Assembly (NCBI GenBank): GCA_005889475.1
Contig: VBGT01000028.1
Span: 1-53,812, forward strand
Length of the DNA: 53,812 bases
Source of the DNA: Chloroflexota bacterium
Lineage (GTDB): Bacteria; Chloroflexota; Limnocylindria; Limnocylindrales; CSP1-4
Reading direction: 5' to 3'
Part shown: positions 45,187 to 53,369 of the stretch, piece after piece
How the letters are laid out: the number at the start of each line of letters is the position of its first letter
Numbering within the stretch: position 1 is the stretch's first letter
Translations under genes and position numbers: made by a program
Notes under the pieces: model-generated
The model's input: only the letters and a program-made list of their open reading frames with translations
Databases searched by the model: none
Told to the model about the DNA's origin: nothing

Positions 45187-46380
45187 ATGCGGACCCTCAT
45201 CACGAACATCGGCACGGTCGTCACCGGCGACATCGACGCGCCGATCGCCGAAGCTGACTCGATCCTCATCGAGGACGATCGGATCGCCGCGATCGGCCGC
45301 GGGCTTGATGGCGGCGCCGGCGCCGGTGGCGACCTCGACCAGACGATTGACGCCAAGGGCGCGACCGCACTGCCCGGGCTCATCGACTCCCACGCCCACC
45401 CGGTGTTCGGCGACTTCACGCCGCGCCAGCAGACGCTCAACTTCATCGAGTCAGGGCTGCACGGTGGCGTGACGTCGGTCATCTCCGCCGGTGAGGTGCA
45501 CCTGCCGGGCCGCCCGAAGGACATCGTCGGCCTGAAGGCGTTGGCGATCGTGGCCGCGAAGGCCTACGGCAATGTGCGGCCCGCGGGCGTCAAGGTGCGC
45601 GCCGGTGCCCCGATTCTCGAGCTCGGCCTCGAGGAGGCCGACTTTGCCGAGATGGCCGCCGCGGGCGTGTCGCTCGTCGGGGAGATCGGCCTCGGGAGCG
45701 TCAAGACAGGCGCGCAGGCGGCGCCGATGGTCGCCTGGGCGAAGCAGCACGGGATGACGGTGACGTTCCACACCGGCGGCCCATCGATCGCCGGCTCGAA
45801 CCCGATCGCGGCCGACGCGGTGCTCGAGGCCCGGCCGCACATCGTGGGGCACGTCAACGGCGGCACCACCCCGATGTCCGACGCGGACATCGAGCGCGTC
45901 GTCGACACCGACATGGCGATCGAGATCGTCCACTGCGGCAATGGCCGTGCCGCGATCCACGCGGTGAAGACCGCCGCGAGCCTGGACGCCTACCGGCGCG
46001 TGATCATCGGCAACGACGCGCCGTCGGGGACGGGTGTCGTCCCGCTCGGGATCCTCCGGGTGATGGCCCATCTCGCCTCGCTCGGGGACGTCGCACCTGA
46101 GGTCGCCGTGGCCATGGCGACCGGCAACACCGCGAGGGTGCACGGGCTCGACGTCGGGCTGCTTGCCATGGGTCGCGCCGCGGACGTCGTCCTGTGCGAC
46201 GCGCCGGTCGGTTCCTCCGCAGGCTCCGCGCTCGACGCCCTGGCGGTCGGTGACCTGCCCGGGATCTCGATGGCGTTGATCGACGGGGTGGTCATGATCG
46301 GCCGAAGCAGGAATACGCCACCGGCAGCCCGCGCCGCGGAGGTCGTCGGCGGGGGCGGGCCGGCGGCGGGCGGACATTGA
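45187..46380 (+). CDS. Enamidase-like amidohydrolase
   Basis: The 397-residue amidohydrolase resembles enamidase (Ena) of Eubacterium barkeri, which opens 1,4,5,6-tetrahydro-6-oxonicotinate to 2-formylglutarate. Shared features I recognise are the metal HxH in LIDSHAHPVFGDFTPRQQT, SAGEVHLPGRPKDIVGLKAL, GVSLVGEIGLGSVK, VTFHTGGPSIAGSNPI, GHVNGGTTPMSD, GNDAPSGTGVVPLGILR and the tail SRNTPPAARAAEVV. Agreement covers the whole length, so ring opening of a cyclic enamide or lactam is a good guess. The exact substrate is uncertain. It lies with an LLM oxidoreductase and a molybdenum hydroxylase. Confidence 0.88.
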   Translation: MRTLITNIGTVVTGDIDAPIAEADSILIEDDRIAAIGRGLDGGAGAGGDLDQTIDAKGATALPGLIDSHAHPVFGDFTPRQQTLNFIESGLHGGVTSVISAGEVHLPGRPKDIVGLKALAIVAAKAYGNVRPAGVKVRAGAPILELGLEEADFAEMAAAGVSLVGEIGLGSVKTGAQAAPMVAWAKQHGMTVTFHTGGPSIAGSNPIAADAVLEARPHIVGHVNGGTTPMSDADIERVVDTDMAIEIVHCGNGRAAIHAVKTAASLDAYRRVIIGNDAPSGTGVVPLGILRVMAHLASLGDVAPEVAVAMATGNTARVHGLDVGLLAMGRAADVVLCDAPVGSSAGSALDALAVGDLPGISMALIDGVVMIGRSRNTPPAARAAEVVGGGGPAAGGH

Positions 46381-46417
46381 TGCGCCTGCCGCGCGATGCC
46401 TGGCGGCGCGGGCTGCG

Positions 46418-47404
46418 ATGAAGTTCGGCCTTCGACTGCCGAGCTTCGCACTTGGTCCGGAGACCGCGAGCCTCGCGGACATGGGCGCCTACCTGCGCCG
46501 GGCCGAGGACCTCGGGTTCGAGACCGCGATGCTCATCGACCACCTGCTCGTCGCCCCGCCGGCGTATCGCGTCACCTGGCTCGAGCCCGTCTCGCTGCTC
46601 GCCGGGCTCTCGGGCGTCACGCGGACGATCCGCCTCGGCACCCTCGTGCTGGTCCTGCCGTTCCGCGATCCCGTCGCGTTCTCCAAGGAGTGGGGGACCC
46701 TCGACCTGCTCTCGGGCGGGCGCACGATCCTGGGGGTCGGTGTTGGCTGGAACCGCGAGGAGTTCGCGGCGCTGCGCATCCCGATCGAGGAGCGCGGCCG
46801 ACGGATGAACGAGATGCTCGAGGCGATCACGGCGCTGTGGGCAGGTGACGACGTCTCGTACGAGGGCCGCTACTACCGCTTCGAGCACCTGACGATCGAG
46901 CCGAAGCCGGCCCAGAAGCCGCACCCGCCGATCTGGATCGGCGGCGGCACCCAGCCGTCCGAGAAGATCTACGGCCAGGGCGTCGACACCGTCCAGCCGG
47001 TCCTGCGCCGGATCGCGAAGTACGCCTCGACCTGGGTGCCGCACTCCTCGGCCACGGCCGAGATGGTCGCCGGCGACTGGGCGGCGATCCAGGGCTACAT
47101 GGTCGAGCTCGGCCGGCGCCCCGACACGATGCAGCGTGTCTACTCGAACTTCGTCCACATCCTCGCCCCCGGCGAGCCGCCCGGGTCGGCCGCGCAGAAG
47201 TTCCGCGTCTACTCGGGCATGGACCTCGACTACTGGCAGGAGTTCTACCTGCTCGGCGAGGCCGACGCGGTCGCCGAGCGGATCCGGGGCAAGATCGAGG
47301 CGCTGGGCGGCGTCGACCACCTGGTGCTGAACCCGCTCGACTGGGACCCGCGCTCGATCGAGGTCCTCGCCGAACGCGTGCTGCCGCTGGTCGCGGCGGC
47401 ATAG
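46418..47404 (+). CDS. LLM-class (luciferase-like, F420- or FMN-dependent) oxidoreductase
   Basis: The 328-residue TIM-barrel protein has the family start MKFGLRLPSFALGPETAS, then EDLGFETAMLIDHLL, RTIRLGTLVLVLPFRDPVAF, and SGGRTILGVGVGWNREEFAA followed by RRMNEMLEAITALW and the PPIWIGGG motif. The pattern fits F420-dependent members, but FMN use (as in the pyrimidine monooxygenase RutA) cannot be excluded. It lies 37 bases after the enamidase gene and before the hydroxylase genes, so it probably catalyses a redox step on the ring. Confidence 0.85.
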   Translation: MKFGLRLPSFALGPETASLADMGAYLRRAEDLGFETAMLIDHLLVAPPAYRVTWLEPVSLLAGLSGVTRTIRLGTLVLVLPFRDPVAFSKEWGTLDLLSGGRTILGVGVGWNREEFAALRIPIEERGRRMNEMLEAITALWAGDDVSYEGRYYRFEHLTIEPKPAQKPHPPIWIGGGTQPSEKIYGQGVDTVQPVLRRIAKYASTWVPHSSATAEMVAGDWAAIQGYMVELGRRPDTMQRVYSNFVHILAPGEPPGSAAQKFRVYSGMDLDYWQEFYLLGEADAVAERIRGKIEALGGVDHLVLNPLDWDPRSIEVLAERVLPLVAAA

Positions 47405-47437
47405 CGCGGCCGGCAGCCGAGTCACGCGAGCAGACGG

Positions 47438-48295
47438 ATGGGCTCCTTCCTCCGACCGACCGAGCTCGATGCTGTACTCGGCGCCCTGGCGTCGGGCGGG
47501 CCAGGCGGGGCCCCCTGGGTGATCGTGGCGGGGGCGACGGACCACTACCCAGCGCGCGTCGGGCGCACGCTCGTCGAGGACGTCCTCGACGTCACCGCGA
47601 TCGCGTCGCTTCGAGGTGTGACCGAGGTCAACGGCGGCTGGCGGATCGGGGCGCTGACGACCTGGACGGACCTCGTCGAGACGCCGCTCCCGCCCCTGTT
47701 CGACGGGCTGAAAGCCGCCTCGCTGGCCGTCGGCGGCCTGCAGATCCAGGCCCGCGCCACGGTCGCCGGCAACGTCTGCAACGCCTCGCCGGCCGCCGAC
47801 GGAATCCCGAATCTGCTCGCGCTCGACGCCGAGGTGGAGCTTTCCTCCGGGAGCGGCGGGCGGCGCGTGCCGGTCGGCGGGTTCGTCGTGGGCAACCGGC
47901 GAACGCTGCGAGCGCCGGAGGAGCTGGTCACCGGCCTGTTCGTGCCAGCGCCGATCGACGGAACGACCGTCCGATCGGCATTCGAAAAGCTCGGCTCCCG
48001 CGCCTACCTCGTGATCTCCATCGCGATGGTGGCCGCGACGGTCGAGATCGCGGCCGACCGGGCGATCGCGAGGGCGCGCGTCGCGGTCGGCGCGTGCTCC
48101 GAGGTCGCACAGCGGCTGCCCTCCCTCGAGGCCGCGCTCGCGGGCGCCCCGGCGACCACGGAGAGCGCGGCAATCGCGCGCGCCGAGCATCTCGCGGGCC
48201 TGTCGCCGATCGACGACGTGCGCGGGACCGCGGCCTACCGTCGCGAGGTGGCACTGGAGCTCGTACACCGGGTCCTGCGCCGGGTGCTCGCGTGA
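47438..48295 (+). CDS. FAD-binding subunit of a molybdenum hydroxylase (CoxM/YgfM type)
   Basis: This 285-residue subunit passes electrons from the 2Fe-2S clusters to FAD. The FAD-binding motifs are VIVAGATDHYPARVG (usually AGGTD) and GGLQIQARATVAGNVCNASP, and the CO_deh_flav_C domain begins near AYLVISIAMVAATVEIAADR. Length is typical (YgfM of E. coli is similar). Its stop overlaps the GTG of the fused Fe-S/Mo subunit, so together they form a two-gene enzyme. Confidence 0.9.
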   Translation: MGSFLRPTELDAVLGALASGGPGGAPWVIVAGATDHYPARVGRTLVEDVLDVTAIASLRGVTEVNGGWRIGALTTWTDLVETPLPPLFDGLKAASLAVGGLQIQARATVAGNVCNASPAADGIPNLLALDAEVELSSGSGGRRVPVGGFVVGNRRTLRAPEELVTGLFVPAPIDGTTVRSAFEKLGSRAYLVISIAMVAATVEIAADRAIARARVAVGACSEVAQRLPSLEAALAGAPATTESAAIARAEHLAGLSPIDDVRGTAAYRREVALELVHRVLRRVLA

Positions 48296-51153
48296 CCGCG
48301 ACGCTGCCCAGCGCGGCGCAGCGCGAGGGCACGCTCAACTTCGAGCTGACGGTCAACGGCGAGCCTCGGACCGTCCGGGTCGAGCCGATGCGCAGGCTGT
48401 CGGATGTCCTGCGCGACGACCTCGGGCTGACCGGGACGAAGGTCGGTTGCGAGGCCGGCGACTGCGGCGCGTGCACGGTGCGAATCGGCGGGCGACAGGC
48501 CGAGGCGTGCCTCGTGCCGGTCGCCCAGGTCGTGGGCGAGGAGATCGTCACGGTCGAAGGCCTCGCGGCGGACAACGGCGTCGCCGGCGATCTCCAGGCC
48601 GCATTCCTCGAGCACGGGGCCGCGCAGTGCGGCATCTGTACGCCGGGCATGCTCATGGCTGCTCATGAGCTCCTGACACGGGACCCCGAGGCCGGCGACG
48701 CCGCGATCCGCGACGGAATCGGTGGCGTGCTCTGCCGGTGCACGGGCTACGTCAAGATCGTGGAGGCGATCGCGGCGACGCGGGATGCCCGGCTCGGGGG
48801 CGCGCAGTCGGCAGGCGCCGCGGTGGACCGACTCGCCACGGGACCGGCCGTCGGATCCCGAATGAACAAGGTCGATGGGCTCCCCCGCGTGCTCGGGACC
48901 GCGCGCTACGGTGCCGACGAGCGCCCGGATGGCGTCCTCGCGCTGCGCGCGGTGCGGTCGCCGCACGCGCGAGCGAGATTCGAGATCGGCGACCTCGCGC
49001 CGCTTCGGAAGCGCTACCCCGGGCTCGTCGACGTCTTCGCGGCGGCCGACGTGCCCGGCCAGAACCGGTACGGCGTCTACCCAACCGGAAAGGACCAGCC
49101 GGCCCTCGCCGACGGCGTCGTGCGCTACCGGGGCGAGGCGATTCTCGCCCTCGTGGGCGACGAGCGAACGCTGACCGCCATCGACGACCGCGAGCTGCCG
49201 ATCATCTGGGAGCCGCTGCCGCCGCTGCATAACCTCGACGACGCCCTCGCTGCCGGCGCGCCGGACCTCCACGAGGCTTCACCTGGCAACGTCCTGATCC
49301 GCGGCCGACTCGCCAGCGGTGATGTCGACGCCGCCCTCGCCGGCTCGGCCGTCACCGCCGAGATCGAGGTCGAGACGACGTTCGTCGAGCACGCCTACAT
49401 CGAGCCCGAGGCCGGCGTCGCACGACGCGTCGGCGACCGGCTCGAGCTGACGGTGAGCACCCAGGCGCCGTACATGGACCGCGACGAGGTCGCCCTGATC
49501 CTGGGCATCCCGCCGACGCAGGTCCGGATCATCCCGACCGCGTGCGGCGGCGGGTTCGGGGGCAAGCTCGACCTCGGCGTGCACCCGCTGCTTGCGATCG
49601 CGGCATGGCGCCTCGACCGGCCGGTGCGGGCGGTCTGGACGCGACCGGAGTCGATGGCCGCGAGCCCCAAGCGCCACCCGGCCCGGATCCGGGCGACCGC
49701 CGCCGCCGATGCGAACGGCCGGCTCACCGGCTTCCGCTTCCACGGCGACTTCGACACCGGTGCCTACGCATCGTGGGGTCCCACCGTCGCCAACCGCGTG
49801 CCGGTCCATGCGATGGGCCCGTATGCCTGGGGCGCCGTGCTCACGACGACCCGCGCCGTGTACACCAACAACCCGCCCGCCGGGGCGTTCCGAGGGTTCG
49901 GCGTGCCGCAGGCCGCGGTCGCCCACGAGGCGCTCATGGACGAGCTCGCCGCTCGCCTGAGCATCGACCCGCTGGAGCTCAGGCTTGCCAACGCCCTCAC
50001 GGCCGGGTCGACGACCGCGAGCGGCCAGCTCCTTCGGGCGAGCGCGGGGCTGGCGGCCTGTCTCGAGGCGCTGCGGCCGCACTGGCACCAGCTTCGCGAG
50101 GAAGCGGCCGCGGCGAATCGCTCGGCCGCGACCCGCTCGGCTGCCGGCGACAGCCCGCGACGAGGCGTCGGCATCGGTGCGATGTGGTACGGCATCGGCA
50201 ACACCGGCATCGCCAACCCGTCGACGATCGAGATCGGCGTCACGCCGGATGCCCGCGTGATCCTCTTCTGCGGCGCGGTCGACATCGGCCAGGGCGCATC
50301 GACCGTGCTCGTCCAGATCGCGGCGGATGCCCTCGGCGTCTCGCCGTCGGACATCGAGCTGGTCAGCGGCGACACCGATCGGACCGCCGATGCGGGCAAG
50401 TCGTCGGCCTCGCGCCAGACGTTCGTGTCCGGGAACGCCGCGCGCCTCGCCGGCGAGGACCTGCGCCGCCAGATCCTGCTGCTCGCCGAGGTCGGGCCGG
50501 ACGCGACGATCAGCCTCGAGTCGGGACGGATGCTCCTGACCGAGCCCGGGGACCGATCGACCGCGATCGAGCTGGCCGAGCTGCCGCCCGTGCCGGTGAC
50601 CGACACGGCAGCCTCGGTCGTCATCGCCGGTACGGGTCGCTTCGATCCGGACACGACGCCGCTCGACGCCGACGGCCAGGGCGTGCCGTACCAAACGTAT
50701 GCCTTCGGGGCGCAGGTCGCGGACGTCGAGGTCGATCCCGCGCTCGGCACCGTGAAGGTGCGGCGGATCGTTGCGGCCCACGACGTCGGTCGGGCGATCA
50801 ACCCCACCCAGGTCGAGGGCCAGATCCACGGCGGGATCGCCCAGGGCCTCGGGTTCGCGTTGATGGAGGCGTACGTGCCGGGTCGCACCGAGAACCTGCA
50901 TGACTACCTGATCCCGACGGTCGGCGATATGCCCGAGATCGAGTGTCTGTTGATCGAGGACGCTGAGCCGTCGGGCCCCTACGGCGCGAAGGGGGTGGGG
51001 GAGCCGGCGCTCGTCCCAACCGCCCCCGCGATCCTCGGCGCGATCCACGACGCCGTCGGCGTGCGGATCACGCAGCTGCCCGCGACGCCCGATCGGATCC
51101 GCGCGGCGATCGTGGCCGCCCGCGCGAGTGCAACTCCCGATCGGACAGACTGA
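48292..51153 (+). CDS. Fused 2Fe-2S and molybdopterin subunit of an XdhD-like hydroxylase
   Basis: The 953-residue chain fuses two normally separate subunits. Residues 15-165 are the 2Fe-2S part: plant-type cluster at C53, C58, C61, C73 (GCEAGDCGACTV) and the second at C113, C116, C148, C150 (CGICTPGM, CRCTGY). From about 190 comes the Mo part with CGGGFGGK (418-425), GAFRGFG (531-537) and GPYGAKGVGEPAL with the catalytic Glu904. E. coli XdhD has almost the same size and layout. It should hydroxylate an N-heterocycle next to a ring nitrogen. The GTG overlaps the FAD-subunit stop. The Mo-cofactor chaperone gene xdhC is not in the window. Confidence 0.93.
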   Translation: MTATLPSAAQREGTLNFELTVNGEPRTVRVEPMRRLSDVLRDDLGLTGTKVGCEAGDCGACTVRIGGRQAEACLVPVAQVVGEEIVTVEGLAADNGVAGDLQAAFLEHGAAQCGICTPGMLMAAHELLTRDPEAGDAAIRDGIGGVLCRCTGYVKIVEAIAATRDARLGGAQSAGAAVDRLATGPAVGSRMNKVDGLPRVLGTARYGADERPDGVLALRAVRSPHARARFEIGDLAPLRKRYPGLVDVFAAADVPGQNRYGVYPTGKDQPALADGVVRYRGEAILALVGDERTLTAIDDRELPIIWEPLPPLHNLDDALAAGAPDLHEASPGNVLIRGRLASGDVDAALAGSAVTAEIEVETTFVEHAYIEPEAGVARRVGDRLELTVSTQAPYMDRDEVALILGIPPTQVRIIPTACGGGFGGKLDLGVHPLLAIAAWRLDRPVRAVWTRPESMAASPKRHPARIRATAAADANGRLTGFRFHGDFDTGAYASWGPTVANRVPVHAMGPYAWGAVLTTTRAVYTNNPPAGAFRGFGVPQAAVAHEALMDELAARLSIDPLELRLANALTAGSTTASGQLLRASAGLAACLEALRPHWHQLREEAAAANRSAATRSAAGDSPRRGVGIGAMWYGIGNTGIANPSTIEIGVTPDARVILFCGAVDIGQGASTVLVQIAADALGVSPSDIELVSGDTDRTADAGKSSASRQTFVSGNAARLAGEDLRRQILLLAEVGPDATISLESGRMLLTEPGDRSTAIELAELPPVPVTDTAASVVIAGTGRFDPDTTPLDADGQGVPYQTYAFGAQVADVEVDPALGTVKVRRIVAAHDVGRAINPTQVEGQIHGGIAQGLGFALMEAYVPGRTENLHDYLIPTVGDMPEIECLLIEDAEPSGPYGAKGVGEPALVPTAPAILGAIHDAVGVRITQLPATPDRIRAAIVAARASATPDRTD

Positions 51154-51158
51154 CGGCC

Positions 51159-52106
51159 ATGCCAACGAAGGTGATCCTCGACGTCGACACTGGCACCGAC
51201 GACGCCGTCGCCCTGATGACCGCCGCGCTGTCGCCGGATCTCGAGCTCGTTGGCGCGACGACGGTCAACGGCAACACGACCATCGACAACACGACCGAGA
51301 ACACGCTGCGGGTCTTCGACTGGATCGGGCTGCCGGAAATCCCGGTCCACCGCGGCATGGACCGGCCGCTCGCCAGGACGCAGATGCAGCAGCTGAACCC
51401 TGCGAGCCGAATCCACGGCGCCCTGCTCGACCTGCCGCCGGCCCCGACCGCGAAGCTGCGGCCTGGTCACGCCGTCGACTGGCTGATCGAGACGTACCTC
51501 GCCTCGGACGGCGACATCGTGCTCTGCCCCGTCGGGCCGCTGACGAACATCGCCACGGCCATCCAGAAGGAGCCCCGGATCCTGGAGAAGATCCCCCAGA
51601 TCGTGATCATGGGCGGCGCGCACGACCACGGGAACGCCACTGCCTCCGCGGAGTTCAACATCTGGCTCGACCCGGAGGCCGCGCGGATCGTCGTCAACTG
51701 TGGCCGGCCGATCCGGATGGTCCCGCTCGACGCGACCCATCGGGCGCTCGTGTCGAAGGAGGACGCCGGGCGGCTGCGGGCCCTTGGGACGCCCGCGGGA
51801 GAGGCGGCTGCTCGCTTCGTGCTGAAGCGGATCGACGGCTACGACGCCACGCAGCCAATGCCCCACCGGGCCGGCGCGGCGCCAGTCCACGACGCACTCG
51901 CGGTGTGCTCGATCATCGATCCGTCCATCGTGACGACGCACCAGATCCCGGTGGACGTCGAGGTCCATGCGGAGCTGTCGGTGGGGCGGACCGTGTGCGA
52001 CTTCCGGTTCCGCAGCGGCAAGCCCGCCAACGTCGACTTCGCCACGGACGCCGACGAGCCGAAGTTCGTGGGGATGCTTCTGGACCTCCTGGGCCGGACC
52101 GCTTGA
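51159..52106 (+). CDS. Inosine-uridine preferring nucleoside hydrolase family
   Basis: The 315-residue enzyme hydrolyses the N-glycosidic bond of ribonucleosides with a bound calcium. It has the calcium motif VILDVDTGTDDAVALMTAAL, the region VGPLTNIATAIQKEP, GGAHDHGNATASAEFNIWLDP and the C-terminal PVHDALAVCSIIDPSI with the last metal Asp. Length is normal. It follows the hydroxylase gene by five bases and may supply a free nucleobase or nicotinate-type base to it. Substrate cannot be deduced. Confidence 0.93.
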   Translation: MPTKVILDVDTGTDDAVALMTAALSPDLELVGATTVNGNTTIDNTTENTLRVFDWIGLPEIPVHRGMDRPLARTQMQQLNPASRIHGALLDLPPAPTAKLRPGHAVDWLIETYLASDGDIVLCPVGPLTNIATAIQKEPRILEKIPQIVIMGGAHDHGNATASAEFNIWLDPEAARIVVNCGRPIRMVPLDATHRALVSKEDAGRLRALGTPAGEAAARFVLKRIDGYDATQPMPHRAGAAPVHDALAVCSIIDPSIVTTHQIPVDVEVHAELSVGRTVCDFRFRSGKPANVDFATDADEPKFVGMLLDLLGRTA

Positions 52107-52112
52107 CGCCGC

Positions 52113-52131
52113 GCCTGGCGATCCGTCAGGC
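52113..52131. terminator. Convergent terminator hairpin
   Basis: GCCTGGCG and CGTCAGGC pair over eight positions (one G-U on the plus-strand RNA) with a three-base loop. It lies between the convergent nucleoside hydrolase and NTF2-like genes and overlaps the stop codon of the latter. No T tract is present. Confidence 0.5.
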
Positions 52132-52536
52132 CGGGCACCAGAGCGCGTTGAGGATCCGCCAGCCGTCCGCCGTCCGGACGAGGTGGAGGTAGTCGACGTA
52201 TGGGACGGCGTGGACCACAACGGCCGCGACATCGCCGTAGACGTCGTTGATCTCGGCGCGGTACCGGCGCCCGGCTTCATCGGTTCGGCGACCCTGCCCT
52301 GCTCGGGTCCATTCGATCATGCTGCTGAACGTGTCGGGATCGATTCTCGGGACATCGGCGCCGATGTCGTGCCAGCCTCGCTTTGCGAGGTCGGGGTGCA
52401 ATGCGCGGGCCATGCGCTCGGCGTCGCCGTCGTACCAGCCCAGGTAGTAGTCGTCGATTGTGGCCCGGATGTCCGCCTCGTCCGCGCCCTTGATCGCGTG
52501 GGCCGTCGCGACGCCATCCGCCAACGCGTCCGCCAT
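52126..52536 (-). CDS. NTF2/SnoaL-like protein of unknown function
   Basis: The 136-residue protein fits the cone-shaped NTF2-like fold: an N-terminal helix (ADIRATIDDYYLGWYDGDAE), RMARALHPDLAKRGW, then strands (DVAAVVVHAVPYVDYLHLVR) and the end GWRILNALWCPA. Members act as small-molecule binding proteins or enzymes, sometimes as lumazine-binding relatives; no catalytic set is evident. It has the ribosome binding site AAGGAGG seven bases before the ATG. The large track ORF upstream of it is a shadow. Confidence 0.75.
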   Translation of the reverse strand: MADALADGVATAHAIKGADEADIRATIDDYYLGWYDGDAERMARALHPDLAKRGWHDIGADVPRIDPDTFSSMIEWTRAGQGRRTDEAGRRYRAEINDVYGDVAAVVVHAVPYVDYLHLVRTADGWRILNALWCPA

Positions 52537-52562
52537 CGTCGAACCTCCTTCTCGCGCCGCGG

Positions 52563-53353
52563 CTACTCCGTGCCGCCCGGACCGCCTGGCTCCTTGCCTT
52601 TTGGCCAGTACAGCTCCTTCTTGACCTGCTCCTCGCGGAAGCCACGGGCCAGGAGCGTTTCCTCTGCAGCGATGATCATGTCCGGGTTGCCACAGATGTA
52701 GGCGATCGTGTCGGCAGGCGTCAGGCTGAGCTCGTCGAGCACGGGCGCCACGATTGACTCGACCCGGCCGGTCCGCCCGGTCCAGCCTTCGTTCTCCGGC
52801 GCCGTGGGCCGCGAGACCGTGGGGATGAAGGTGACCGGGTAGCCACCGTCGCGCTCCCAGCCCTCGATCAGCTCTCGGTAGCCAAGGTCGCGCTCGTACG
52901 ACACGCCGTTGAGGAAGATCGTCCTTCGCGGGGCGCCATCGACGAGCAGCTGCCGCATCATCGCGACGAACGGGGCGTTGCCGGTGCCCGACGAGATGTA
53001 GAGGTGCGTTCGGTCGTCGTCGGGCTCGAGCGTGAACTTGCCCTTCGGCCCGATCATGCGCATCCGGTGCCCAAGCGGAAGTCGCCACAGGAGCGGCGTG
53101 AACAGCCCGCCCTCGACCAGCCGCACGTACATCTCGTAGCCGTCCGAGCCCGCGACTGCCGGTGGCGACGCCACGGAATATGGGCGTTGGACGATCCGCG
53201 GCGGCGCGCCGGCCTCGCCCTCGACGAACACCCCTCCGCGTCGAAGCGGACCCAGAACGTCGAGAGTGACTCGGTCGCGTCCTCGCGACCGACGAGCGCG
53301 GCGTTGTACTGGGGCGCGTCCCTGACGACGACGCGCTCGTCAAGCTCGAGCAT
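52563..53353 (-). pseudogene. Ferredoxin-NADP(+) reductase with a single-base frameshift
   Basis: FNR exchanges electrons between ferredoxin or flavodoxin and NADPH. The N-terminal piece (MLELDERVVVRDAPQYNAAL, then STFWVRFDAEG) runs in one frame and VFVEGEAG, RPYSVASPP, HLYISSGTGNAPFVAMMRQL, YICGNPDMIIAAEE and KKELYWPKG in another. The switch falls at a GGGG run near plus position 53230; one more G would restore a 263-residue FNR of normal length. Either a sequencing deletion or a true lesion is possible. ATG 53353 has TACCAT seven bases upstream (leaderless). The track lists only the 3' part. Confidence 0.8.
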
Positions 53354-53360
53354 CAGGGTG

Positions 53361-53366
53361 ATGGTA
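53361..53366 (-). promoter_or_regulatory. Candidate leaderless -10 box of the FNR gene
   Basis: On the minus strand TACCAT ends seven bases before ATG 53353, with no ribosome binding site between them. The region where a -35 would be is covered by the palindrome at 53370-53385. Confidence 0.5.
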
Positions 53367-53369
53367 ACG

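Noticed and set aside
42657-45524. 955-codon minus-strand ORF across glyS and the AA_synth gene
   Set aside because: It is an open antisense frame caused by high GC third positions. Its translation is low-complexity Arg/Leu/Asp-rich and lies opposite clear glyS and AA_synth genes.
46292-48268. 658-codon minus-strand ORF opposite the LLM and FAD-subunit genes
   Set aside because: The translation has shadow composition and no recognisable motif, while both plus-strand genes are complete.
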